Assembly (NCBI GenBank): GCA_025938055.1
Contig: JAICQC010000184.1
Coordinates: 1-8,805 of the forward strand
From: Anaerolineales bacterium
Lineage (GTDB): Bacteria > Chloroflexota > Anaerolineae > Anaerolineales > Villigracilaceae
DNA: 8,805 nt
Direction: 5' to 3'
Shown one piece after another: positions 1-6,381 of the stretch. The translations under genes and the position numbers were made by a program. Below the pieces are notes generated by a model. The model saw nothing but the letters and a program-made list of their open reading frames with translations. It was not told where the DNA came from and made no database searches. Within the stretch, counting starts at the first letter, position 1, and the number at the start of each line of letters is the position of its first letter.

Positions 1-920
1 TAGTAGTTGCCTACTTATTCGAGAAAGAGCCGCGTCCACTCAAGCTGCGCAAGCTGTGGATATTTTTCGGTGCCTGTGCGGTGTCACTTCTGTTGACAAT
101 CATTTTTTATTCCCCCGTGATTATTTTTGGCAGCGGGCTTTCCTCCATCATCGGCAACGAGATCGTGAGATCGCTGAGTTGGTCCACCTTTCTCGAAAAT
201 CTAGACCCGCGTATCATCAAGGCTTGGAACAAGTGGATGATCGGCATCGGTCCCACCGTCGAATATCTGTTTTTGGGTGGTTTTTTGGTGTCAGTATTTT
301 TGTATCGAAAGGTTTCCAATCAAAAACTTCCGTTACAGGTCTTTTTGATAGTAGCTGTCGCGGTCCTGGTATTGCTGCAACGTGTATCTCCTCTGCCCAG
401 GATATGGATATATCTGGAGGCGTTCTATTTGATGTTTGCCGCTGCCGGATTGATCTGGCTGGCAGCTCTGCCCCTCCGCATGCTCGTCGGACCGGCTCAT
501 AGCGAACGGATTCTGGCAGTTGCCATCCCGCTTGTCTTCCTTGGCGTTTTCTCAACCCTGCTTGTTGCCCGTGCCCAACACCCGGTCTATTTGGACCGCG
601 ACCTGCTCCCGGAGGCATACGCAGCCAAGTACCTGGCGGACCATCTTAAGCCGGAAGATACGATCGTCGCTACGGGACCTGTAGACATCCAGGCAGCATA
701 CTATCTCAGCCTCCACGGGATTTCATTCGACCGATTCTACAAAAGGGATCACCCTGTCGACATCCAGAACGCACTTGTCATGCTGCGAAAAAACTCAAAT
801 CACAAAACGCCCGAGAGTGTGGTGAGTTTTTTCAAGCTGGAAGACGCCCTGGACCTGAGCGACGCTGAACTGGTCTTTGAGTATGCGAACGTGCAAATCT
901 ATTCCGTCCCTGCCAAATAG
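1..920 (+). CDS. C-terminal part of a polytopic membrane glycosyltransferase (GT39/ArnT-like), 5' end outside window
   Basis: The reading frame is open from base 3, so the gene starts upstream of the window; the GTG at 81 is internal. About 305 residues are visible. Five hydrophobic stretches likely to span the membrane lie at about residues 18-42, 83-101, 108-126, 133-158 and 168-190. They are followed by a soluble tail of about 110 residues that begins with an alpha/beta-looking segment (LPEAYAAKYLADHLKPEDT) and ends just before a TAG. Many membrane helices plus a C-terminal extracytoplasmic domain is the layout of GT39/ArnT-type enzymes, which move sugars from lipid-linked donors to acceptors outside the membrane. 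The catalytic N-terminal loop that would prove this is not in the window, so the family call is an inference. It could instead be another multi-pass membrane protein. A 51-base gap separates it from the next gene. Confidence 0.6.
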   Translation, partial: VVAYLFEKEPRPLKLRKLWIFFGACAVSLLLTIIFYSPVIIFGSGLSSIIGNEIVRSLSWSTFLENLDPRIIKAWNKWMIGIGPTVEYLFLGGFLVSVFLYRKVSNQKLPLQVFLIVAVAVLVLLQRVSPLPRIWIYLEAFYLMFAAAGLIWLAALPLRMLVGPAHSERILAVAIPLVFLGVFSTLLVARAQHPVYLDRDLLPEAYAAKYLADHLKPEDTIVATGPVDIQAAYYLSLHGISFDRFYKRDHPVDIQNALVMLRKNSNHKTPESVVSFFKLEDALDLSDAELVFEYANVQIYSVPAK

Positions 921-942
921 GTGTGCTGAGCGCCGCAGAAAG

Positions 943-957
943 CGAAACCCGTTTTCG
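943..957 (+). other. Short weak hairpin between the membrane glycosyltransferase and the lipoprotein gene
   Basis: CGAAA (943-947) can pair with TTTCG (953-957) around a 5-base loop. No T-run follows, so it is a poor terminator. It sits directly upstream of a possible -10 element for the lipoprotein gene, and its role is unknown. Confidence 0.25.
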
Positions 958-959
958 AT

Positions 960-965
960 TAGAAT
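960..965 (+). promoter_or_regulatory. Candidate -10 element (TAGAAT) for a leaderless lipoprotein transcript
   Basis: TAGAAT matches the TATAAT consensus at five of six positions and ends 6 bases before the GTG start at 972. That spacing would place the transcription start at or next to the start codon. No Shine-Dalgarno sequence is visible upstream of 972, which fits leaderless initiation. No convincing -35 box is seen 16-18 bases upstream, so this is suggestive only. Confidence 0.35.
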
Positions 966-971
966 CCCATT

Positions 972-2060
972 GTGTCCAATCGATTAATAGGTGTCTCTTT
1001 TTTTGTCCTGATACTCATTACCACCAGTTGTGGCTACAACCTTCAAACGGAAGTTGTACTCAGCACTACGCCTTTCACTATAACTTCGATGTTGCCAGTG
1101 GGCATAACACCTGCCGCTTCGGAGACTCCGTTTCCGCCTCCCGCGCAGCCGACAGTTGCTCCCGTTGACGGCGTCACATCCACCCAGGTCAACGTGCGCG
1201 CCGAACCCTCGACGACCAGTGATGTGGTGGGAATCATCCCGGCGGAGATGAGGGTGGAGATTACAGGCAAGGACCCCAGTGAAAACTGGTGGCAGATCAA
1301 TTACCCCCAGGGGGTTGATGGGAAAGGCTGGGTCACCGCACAATATGTCACAACGGCAAACGCGGCGGAAGTCCCGACCATTGGAGGCGGTGAGGCAGAT
1401 CCAAATGCAGGGAATGTCGCCATCATCCAGCAGCAGCTCAACGTCCGCAGCGGTCCGGGCACAGATTTCAATTCGCTTGGGACGCTGAACCCCCAGGATG
1501 TCGCCAGTCTCACTGGCAAAGACCCAAACGGCGCCTGGCTGCAGATCGAGTTCGCGGCGGGACCGGAAGGCAAGGGCTGGGTCAATGCGGCATTCGTGCA
1601 GGCGCAGGGCGTGGAAAACCTGCCTATCATCGCCGAATCAGGCGCGGTGATCGGGACTGGAACTCCGACCGACATCCCGTCAACTCCAACGGCGACGGTC
1701 GTGCCCGCCCCTGAGGACAACGATTCGGCAAGCCAGCCTCTCATCAGCGTGACATTCGACACTGGCAGCACCCGCTCATTTATATACAACGGGGATGTAT
1801 CCGCGCCGGACGGAGATGGAGAAGACTGGATTCAATTCACTCCGTTAAGCGAACGCATCCTCCTGGAGATTTCCTGCCAGGGCGGTGAAGTGCAAATCGA
1901 ACTCATTCAGGGCAGCCAGACGTTTGAACAACTCGCCTGTGCAACCCAGCAGATTATCTCTGTCCAACCTGCTCAGCCAGTGCGGGTGCACGTTCAGGCG
2001 CTGGCTGGAGAACTTCTGAGCTACTCATCCTACACACTAAAGGTCACAACCATTCCATGA
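972..2060 (+). CDS. Lipoprotein with two bacterial SH3 (SH3b) domains and a C-terminal beta-rich domain
   Basis: This 362-residue protein starts with a short charged segment, a hydrophobic stretch (residues 5-16) and ITTSC with Cys20. That is a plausible lipoprotein signal peptide, so the protein is expected to be lipid-anchored and face outward. A Pro/Thr-rich spacer (about 45-66) leads to SH3b domain 1 (about 67-127, with QVNVRAEP and GKGWVTAQYV) and SH3b domain 2 (about 148-213, with QLNVRSGPGTDF and GKGWVNAAFV). The two are clear tandem copies. A second Thr/Pro linker (about 228-250) precedes a domain of about 105 residues (258-362) rich in predicted beta strands. It contains two cysteines (302, 323) and resembles the PPC-type domains of secreted proteins. 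SH3b domains usually bind cell-wall or surface polymers, and no catalytic domain is present, so a binding or structural role is likely. The GTG start is chosen because it puts the signal peptide at the N-terminus. The stop overlaps the next start as ATGA. Confidence 0.8.
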   Translation: MSNRLIGVSFFVLILITTSCGYNLQTEVVLSTTPFTITSMLPVGITPAASETPFPPPAQPTVAPVDGVTSTQVNVRAEPSTTSDVVGIIPAEMRVEITGKDPSENWWQINYPQGVDGKGWVTAQYVTTANAAEVPTIGGGEADPNAGNVAIIQQQLNVRSGPGTDFNSLGTLNPQDVASLTGKDPNGAWLQIEFAAGPEGKGWVNAAFVQAQGVENLPIIAESGAVIGTGTPTDIPSTPTATVVPAPEDNDSASQPLISVTFDTGSTRSFIYNGDVSAPDGDGEDWIQFTPLSERILLEISCQGGEVQIELIQGSQTFEQLACATQQIISVQPAQPVRVHVQALAGELLSYSSYTLKVTTIP

Positions 2061-2917
2061 AAAGTTTTGACAATGAAGATATTCGTCACCGGCCCGACGT
2101 GATTCTGCGCAAACTGCACGTCGGCATGCTGTACGGCATGGCAGTCGGGCTGTCGTTTGCCGCCGCCACCTGGGGGATCGATGGCTTCCTGCTTAGCCAG
2201 GCAGACGCCTTATTTCCGTGGCTGAAATTCATCATTGGGGCTGTGATTTGCATGAGCGCCGGAGGTATCGTAGGCTGGCTTGTCGCCCGCTATGAAAAAG
2301 GACTTCTGGGTCTACTCTTATATCTGGCGCTCGGACTGGTGTTCTCCTGGCTCATCGTATTCCTGCCCTTCCGGATTTTTCCCACGATCGTAGGGTGGCT
2401 GAATCCCGAAGCCGGGAGTTTGCTGAACTATAGCTTTTATGAAGGATTCAGTTCGCGGCTTGTGATCGCGATCATCTGGGTCTCATTGTTCGCGGCTCTC
2501 GTGGGCGTGTTGCAGCTTCCGCTCGCGGAACCGGCCGCGTTTGCTGTATCCTTTTTCGGCAAGGTTGCCCCTCTGCTGGTGTGTTCTGTGGTTATGTTTA
2601 TCAACGGGGTGATTGTCGATACCTTAAACAATGAACCATTACGTACAGCAGTCCTTAACATGAACAATACGATTCAATTCTCGGTGGAGCACCAGGGCCA
2701 GGAGGTGGATCGTGAAGTGGCAGGCACCATGCGCATGTCATCGCTCCGCGCTGTGCAAGACGTGATCAGCCAACCCCGCAAGTTGATCGTGGGGAGCTAT
2801 GACCAATTCCTTGACCAGATTCATGTACTCATCCGCTTCGGAAACACCTGGGTGGATTGTGTGGTGGTCTACAACCAGCCCAGCTTTTGCGAATATGTCG
2901 CAGCTGAGTCACCTTAA
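2057..2917 (+). CDS. Five-pass integral membrane protein of unknown function, coupled to the SH3b lipoprotein
   Basis: I do not recognise this 286-residue protein. After a basic N-terminus, hydrophobic segments lie at about residues 24-46, 56-78, 82-104, 134-156 and 169-188, followed by a soluble tail of about 98 residues (189-286). The positive-inside rule (basic residues before helix 1 and in the 79-81 loop) puts the N-terminus in the cytoplasm and, with five helices, the tail outside. The tail has two cysteines (268, 278) near its end. Its ATG lies within the ATGA overlap with the lipoprotein stop. The nearest purine-rich sequence (AAAGG at 2039-2043) is 13 bases upstream, rather far, so translation is probably coupled to the lipoprotein gene. 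An outward-facing tail beside an outward-facing lipoprotein suggests a surface complex; this is inference. Confidence 0.75.
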   Translation: MKSFDNEDIRHRPDVILRKLHVGMLYGMAVGLSFAAATWGIDGFLLSQADALFPWLKFIIGAVICMSAGGIVGWLVARYEKGLLGLLLYLALGLVFSWLIVFLPFRIFPTIVGWLNPEAGSLLNYSFYEGFSSRLVIAIIWVSLFAALVGVLQLPLAEPAAFAVSFFGKVAPLLVCSVVMFINGVIVDTLNNEPLRTAVLNMNNTIQFSVEHQGQEVDREVAGTMRMSSLRAVQDVISQPRKLIVGSYDQFLDQIHVLIRFGNTWVDCVVVYNQPSFCEYVAAESP

Positions 2918-2943
2918 GGTTTCATTGCAAACATCTATATGAC

Positions 2944-2961
2944 TTGTGCCCGTTTGTACAA
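2944..2961 (+). promoter_or_regulatory. Candidate Rex operator upstream of rex
   Basis: An 18-base element begins TTGTG and ends TACAA. Known Rex operators follow the pattern TTGTGAA, four bases, TTCACAA, also 18 bases long, so the outer TTGT/ACAA halves and the spacing agree while the inner positions are degenerate. It lies 57 bases before the rex ATG, where a repressor would block the promoter. This suggests autoregulation by the NADH/NAD+ ratio, but the match is weak. Confidence 0.4.
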
Positions 2962-2982
2962 AATTTCCTTTTATGGTAGAGT
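2954..2982 (+). promoter_or_regulatory. Tentative sigma70-type promoter for rex
   Basis: TTGTAC (2954-2959) and TAGAGT (2977-2982) are 17 bases apart. Both are imperfect matches to the -35 and -10 consensus (three and four of six). The -35 overlaps the candidate Rex operator. TATGGT at 2972-2977 is an alternative -10. Confidence 0.3.
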
Positions 2983-3018
2983 TAATGCAGAATTTCACAT
3001 TAACAAGGGCACACCAGC

Positions 3019-3639
3019 ATGAACGCGAACAAGATCCCAGATATTATTATTGGCCGTCTGCCGGTTTATTTACGCGCGCTACAGCAATTGTCCGAAAAGG
3101 GCATTCTCACTACCTCCTCCCAGGAGTTGGGGGAGATCATTGGCATTTCTGCGGCACAGATCCGCAAGGATATTTCTCAGTTCGGCGAATTTGGTAAGCA
3201 GGGCACTGGATATTCGATACCATTTCTGATCGAACGTCTGCGCGACATCCTGAAAGTGGACCGCGCCTGGGATGTGATCATCGTGGGTATGGGTGACATT
3301 GGGCACGCCCTCGCTCACTATAACGGCTTTGCCAATCGTGGCTTCCGCATCAGCATGGTGTTCGACAATGATCCGCAAAAGATCGGGCAAAAAGTGGGCG
3401 AGTATGAGGTCTTTGATGTCGCCACCCTCCCCGAGAGAGTACAGCAGAACAAGATCAAGATCGCCATGCTCACCGTTCCCGCGGCTTCGGCGCAGGAATT
3501 GGCTGACCACCTGGTAAAAGCTGGGATCAAGGCAATCCTGAATTACGCGCCTATCAGCTTGAACGTCCCTCGTAATGTTCATGTGCAATATATCGACCCT
3601 GTAACCCATCTGCAGCGCATGACCTATTACCTTGACTGA
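3019..3639 (+). CDS. rex: Redox-sensing transcriptional repressor Rex
   Basis: Rex is a cytoplasmic dimer that senses the NADH/NAD+ ratio. It represses fermentation and respiration genes when NADH is low and leaves DNA when NADH binds. The 206-residue length is normal for the family. The N-terminal winged-helix domain (about 1-78) carries the family signature SAAQIRKDISQFGEFGKQG (44-62). The Rossmann domain follows, with the nucleotide loop GMGDIG (90-95), the acidic strand end VFDNDP (114-119) that accepts the adenine ribose, and NYAPISLNVP (175-184). The C-terminal signature YIDPVTHLQRMTYYL (191-205) is the domain-swapped helix region. AAGGG (3005-3009) lies 9 bases before the ATG and supports this start. 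The gene stands alone behind its own intergenic region and ends at a shared terminator. Confidence 0.96.
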   Translation: MNANKIPDIIIGRLPVYLRALQQLSEKGILTTSSQELGEIIGISAAQIRKDISQFGEFGKQGTGYSIPFLIERLRDILKVDRAWDVIIVGMGDIGHALAHYNGFANRGFRISMVFDNDPQKIGQKVGEYEVFDVATLPERVQQNKIKIAMLTVPAASAQELADHLVKAGIKAILNYAPISLNVPRNVHVQYIDPVTHLQRMTYYLD

Positions 3640-3655
3640 TCTTTTTTTGGAATTG

Positions 3656-3684
3656 AAAAGTGTCCGGTTTACGGACGCTTTTTT
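3656..3684 (+). terminator. Bidirectional intrinsic terminator between convergent rex and the MreB-family gene
   Basis: GTGTCCG (3660-3666) pairs with CGGACGC (3672-3678), with one T-G wobble, around the loop GTTTA. The stem is flanked by AAAA on the left and six Ts on the right. The A and T tails extend the stem and give a T-run on whichever strand is transcribed, so it can stop transcripts from both sides. It begins 17 bases after the rex stop and lies just beyond the end of the minus-strand gene. Confidence 0.85.
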
Positions 3685-3690
3685 GTTGCA

Positions 3691-4692
3691 TTACACCTGC
3701 GGCAGACTGCGCCTCAAAATGTTGTACATAGGGAGAGCTTTGACGGCGCCTTCCACAACACAGGTGGAGGGGTTATCCACAAGATAGGCGGGAATACCCA
3801 GCGATTTCGTGAGCAGTTTATCAACACCACGCAACAATGCCCCACCCCCACATAAAGCCACGCCACGATCGATAATATCTGCTACCAGCTCTGGTGGAGT
3901 CTTCTCCAGCACGCGACGCCCCGTTTCCACGATTTGCTTGAGAGGATCCTGTAGCGCTTCGACGATTTCGCCTGTGGTCAGAGTGACCGGGCGTGGCAGA
4001 CCTGTGACCTGGTCCTGCCCCTGCACTTCCATGAGGTTTTCCGAATCCTGTGGAACCGCGGCTCCGATGCGAACCTTGAGTTGTTCCGCCGTTACCTGCC
4101 CGATCACGATCCCATACTTGCGGCGTACATAGTTGACGATGGCTTCATCCAGGTCCATCCCACCGGCGCGCAGTGTTTCCGCCGAAACAATTCCATACAT
4201 TGCCATGACTGCCGCTTCTGTGCACCCACCCCCAAGGCAGATCACCATATTTCCTGAAGGCGAGTTGATAGGCAGGTCCACCCCAAGGGCAGCAGCCAGA
4301 GGCTGCTGGATCAAATACGCCTCGCGGCTGCCCGCCTCCAGTACCGCCTCATAGACGGCGCGGCGCTCGACGCTGGTCACCCCGTAGGGGACGGAGATCA
4401 TGACACGTGGACGGAAGATGCGTAGTGACCCACTTACACGCTGGAGCAGATATGATAGCAGCGTTTCTGTGATCTCGTAATCGGCAATCACTCCGTTCTT
4501 GAGGGGTCTCGCCACCTCGATGCTCTCAGGGACGCGACCATACATATCCCGAGCTTCCTGCCCCACAGCTACCATCTTTTGGTCGGCAACTTCAATTGCA
4601 ACGATGGTCGGCTCTTCGGAAAGGACTTGTGTGCTATCGGCGATACGGGTGAACATGGTGCCCAGGTCGATGCCCAGGTCTCTCTTAAACAT
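3691..4692 (-). CDS. mreB: MreB-family actin-like protein with altered active site
   Basis: MreB polymerises on ATP under the cytoplasmic membrane and guides cell-wall synthesis in rod-shaped cells. The 333-residue protein aligns along its whole length with MreB. It has phosphate loop 1 (GIDLGTMFT), a phosphate loop 2 region (CLGGGCTEA, about 152-160), INYVRRKYG-like and EALQDPL segments, and the adenosine motif LCGGGALL (280-287). Two deviations are seen. The usual LIEEP is LIQQP (Gln129-130), and the usual Asp before the GGG of loop 2 is Cys152, with a second Cys at 157. These positions normally take part in ATP hydrolysis, so hydrolysis may be reduced or lost. ATG at 4692 is preferred because MFKRDLGIDLG matches the usual start; GTG at 4698 would add two residues and lies closer to an AGG. 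No mreC or mreD is in view. It may be an MreB paralogue rather than the main copy. Confidence 0.88.
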   Translation of the reverse strand: MFKRDLGIDLGTMFTRIADSTQVLSEEPTIVAIEVADQKMVAVGQEARDMYGRVPESIEVARPLKNGVIADYEITETLLSYLLQRVSGSLRIFRPRVMISVPYGVTSVERRAVYEAVLEAGSREAYLIQQPLAAALGVDLPINSPSGNMVICLGGGCTEAAVMAMYGIVSAETLRAGGMDLDEAIVNYVRRKYGIVIGQVTAEQLKVRIGAAVPQDSENLMEVQGQDQVTGLPRPVTLTTGEIVEALQDPLKQIVETGRRVLEKTPPELVADIIDRGVALCGGGALLRGVDKLLTKSLGIPAYLVDNPSTCVVEGAVKALPMYNILRRSLPQV

Positions 4693-4896
4693 TGCCACGG
4701 TGCCTACAATTCTTAGAAATGGCTTCTATGCTTGGAAATACAACCAGCTACATGTCCCTGAAAAATGGCTGCATCTTGAGAAACGATCTCACATCGAATG
4801 GTCAAAGAAAGTTCTCCAGTGACACGCGTCGGGGCTGCTAATGGGCTTAAATCCGTCAACTATGCCTCCACGCGAATTTTCGCATTATGTAAATAA

Positions 4897-4919
4897 CCCG
4901 GATAAGGTATTTATCCGGG
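4897..4919. other. Perfect 9-bp hairpin in the divergent intergenic region
   Basis: CCCGGATAA (4897-4905) and TTATCCGGG (4911-4919) form a fully paired stem with the 5-base loop GGTAT. There is no T-run on the plus strand. On the minus strand the stem is followed by a T-rich stretch (TTATTTACAT), so a minus-strand terminator or leader structure ahead of the MreB-family gene is possible. A protein-binding site is an alternative. Confidence 0.55.
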
Positions 4920-5093
4920 CAACTATATCTTATTCCATTGCACCACTTCGTGAGGAGCAGCACAATCGAACCAATGATACCTGAAAGAACTCTCATTGTC
5001 TAGTTATAAATAATTTCTTACCCATGAAAAGCACAGCGCAGGTTTTTAGCAAGCTCTGACCAACCTTTGCAAGGCTCTTAAACACGAAAACCC

Positions 5094-5121
5094 TTGTCAA
5101 GCGTGGCGTATAGCGTATACT
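5094..5121 (+). promoter_or_regulatory. Sigma70-type promoter for the Ddl-like gene
   Basis: TTGTCA (5094-5099) and TATACT (5116-5121) each match consensus at five of six positions, with a 16-base spacer. The expected transcription start is near 5128, giving a leader of about 28 bases. The -10 lies within an inverted repeat GTATA-GCG-TATAC (5108-5120) and a tandem GCGTATA duplication (5106-5119), which could be an operator. Confidence 0.65.
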
Positions 5122-5143
5122 AGCGACGAAATTTTGCTCACAC

Positions 5144-5149
5144 AAGGAG
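5144..5149 (+). promoter_or_regulatory. Strong ribosome binding site that fixes the Ddl-like start
   Basis: AAGGAG lies 6 bases before the ATG at 5156, which is ideal spacing. It supports this start although it leaves about 18 charged residues before the first core beta strand. Confidence 0.8.
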
Positions 5150-5155
5150 AGAAAA

Positions 5156-6292
5156 ATGCTTTCTCGCGGAGAAGATAAGCCCCCCGGTCCTCGCCAAAAA
5201 AGATATTGGAAAATTGCCGTCCTTGCCAATATAAAGGATGACTCCCTTCCCAAGCCTGAAGGCGTCCCCCCGGATGCCTTCGCCGACTTTGACCACATCG
5301 AGACGGTTGACTCGATTCGTGCCGCGCTCGAGACGGACGGTCATCAAACTGTTTTTGTCCCGGCTGATGCAAACCTGCCCTACGCCCTGCGCGACGAAAG
5401 ACCTGATATCTGCTTCAATATCGCGGAAGGGATTAGAGGTGATGCACGCGAAGCTCAGATCCCTGCCCTGTTGGAATTATTGCAGGTGCCCTACACGGGC
5501 TCACGCGTGCTGACGAATGGCATCTCGCTGGATAAAACATTGACCAAGCGCATCTGGCGTGACCGGCGCCTGCCGGTGGCTCCATTTCAAGAGTTCAATG
5601 CAGGCGACGAGCCCCTGCGCACAGACCTGGAGTTTCCACTCTTCGTAAAGCCAGCCCGCGAGGGAACGGGCATGGGTGTGGACATGAACGCAATTGTCAA
5701 CAATGAAAAGGAACTGCGTGAGCGAGCACAGTACATCATTAACACCTACCAGCAGCCGGCGCTCGTCGAGACATTTTTACCGGGCCGCGAGTTCACGGTC
5801 GGTATTCTGGGGCGTTCAGACGCCAAGCTATATTCCCGTCATCCTGAGTGGTACGAAAAAGATGGCTTCCACCGCTTCCCGATCCTTGAGCTGGACATGA
5901 CTCGATCTGTTACGCCTATGGTCTATAGTCAGGCTGCTAAATCCAAGGACGTGGGTGAGGAAGGCGCACCAGGGTACTTCTGTCCTGCGGATATTGAACC
6001 TGAACTCGAGAAGAAGTTGAAACATCTCGCACTACGCGCTCACCTGATCCTAAACGCGCTGGATGTCTCGCGCACCGACATTCGCCTTGATGCGGGAGGA
6101 AACCCACGCCTGATCGAGATCAACACCCTGCCAGGCTTGACCCCCGATTACAGCGACCTGTGCCTGCAAAGTCAGGCAGAAGGAATTCGTTACGAAGATC
6201 TCATCCTCGAGATTCTCTACCTGGGAGCATCTCGCTGGGGGATGGTGGAGCCGCGTGATATCAATTTTGACAATCATAGGAAAAATAGATAG
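5156..6292 (+). CDS. ATP-grasp ligase related to D-alanine-D-alanine ligase
   Basis: The protein (378 residues) has the ATP-grasp fold of the Ddl family, whose members join two amino acids using ATP. An 18-residue polar leader is followed by the first strand (KIAVLANI, 19-26). The N-terminal domain shows ICFNIAEGIRGDAREAQIPA (85-104) and LLQVPYTGS (108-116), matching the Ddl region that ends IPYTGS. LDKTLTKRIW (125-134), FPLFVKPAREGTGMGV (160-175) and ALVETFLPGREFTVGILG (202-219) form the ATP-binding part. The C-terminal signature keeps Arg306, Asp308, Glu321 and Asn323 (RTDIRLD and EINTLPGLTP), equivalent to the metal-binding and catalytic residues of E. coli DdlB. The usual N-terminal GG-S-E signature and the LHG-GEDG motif are not recognisable, and the protein is somewhat longer than typical Ddl, so the substrates are uncertain. 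A wall-dipeptide role fits the divergent MreB-family neighbour. It is transcribed alone and ends at a hairpin shared with the ATPase operon. Confidence 0.82.
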   Translation: MLSRGEDKPPGPRQKRYWKIAVLANIKDDSLPKPEGVPPDAFADFDHIETVDSIRAALETDGHQTVFVPADANLPYALRDERPDICFNIAEGIRGDAREAQIPALLELLQVPYTGSRVLTNGISLDKTLTKRIWRDRRLPVAPFQEFNAGDEPLRTDLEFPLFVKPAREGTGMGVDMNAIVNNEKELRERAQYIINTYQQPALVETFLPGREFTVGILGRSDAKLYSRHPEWYEKDGFHRFPILELDMTRSVTPMVYSQAAKSKDVGEEGAPGYFCPADIEPELEKKLKHLALRAHLILNALDVSRTDIRLDAGGNPRLIEINTLPGLTPDYSDLCLQSQAEGIRYEDLILEILYLGASRWGMVEPRDINFDNHRKNR

Positions 6293-6311
6293 CGGTAGAT
6301 CGTTAATGCAA

Positions 6312-6347
6312 AAACACGGAGGCAGCCTGTGAAAAGCCTCCGTGTTT
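6312..6347. terminator. Terminator hairpin between the convergent Ddl-like gene and the V-type ATPase operon
   Basis: AAACACGGAGGC (6312-6323) pairs perfectly with GCCTCCGTGTTT (6336-6347) over 12 bp around a 12-base loop. On the minus strand the stem runs into five Ts, a good intrinsic terminator for the ATPase operon. On the plus strand the tail is not T-rich, so termination of the ligase transcript there may be weaker. Confidence 0.8.
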
Positions 6348-6381
6348 GAGATGGCATTGCTCACTGTATGCTAAATATGAA

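Larger units (their letters stand above)
4693..5155. other. Divergent intergenic region between the MreB-family gene and the Ddl-like gene
   Basis: About 460 bases with no convincing gene. Reading frames crossing it are shadows of the flanking genes or lack ribosome sites. It contains a weak 5+5 inverted repeat (TGAGA/TCTCA, 4777-4791), a perfect 9-bp hairpin (4897-4919), and the promoter and ribosome site of the plus-strand gene at its right end. A clear promoter for the minus-strand MreB-family gene was not found. The middle (4920-5090) is AT-rich and shows nothing I can name. Confidence 0.6.

Noticed and set aside
4777..4791. Inverted repeat TGAGA-N5-TCTCA upstream of the MreB-family gene
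   Set aside because: Five-base arms arise often by chance in a gap this long, and no promoter is placed convincingly beside it.
4499..4822. Plus-strand open frame of 107 codons crossing the start of the MreB-family gene into the intergenic region
   Set aside because: Most of it is antisense to the well-supported MreB-family gene, its protein is low-complexity with no recognisable motif, and no ribosome site supports it.
5049..5079. Two similar GCAAG(G)CTCT stretches that looked like a direct repeat or part of a tRNA-like fold
   Set aside because: The copies are short and imperfect, and no cloverleaf can be folded around them.
4993..5298. Minus-strand open frame of 101 codons over the Ddl-like promoter
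   Set aside because: It overlaps the promoter, ribosome site and first codons of the Ddl-like gene, and its product shows no recognisable domain.
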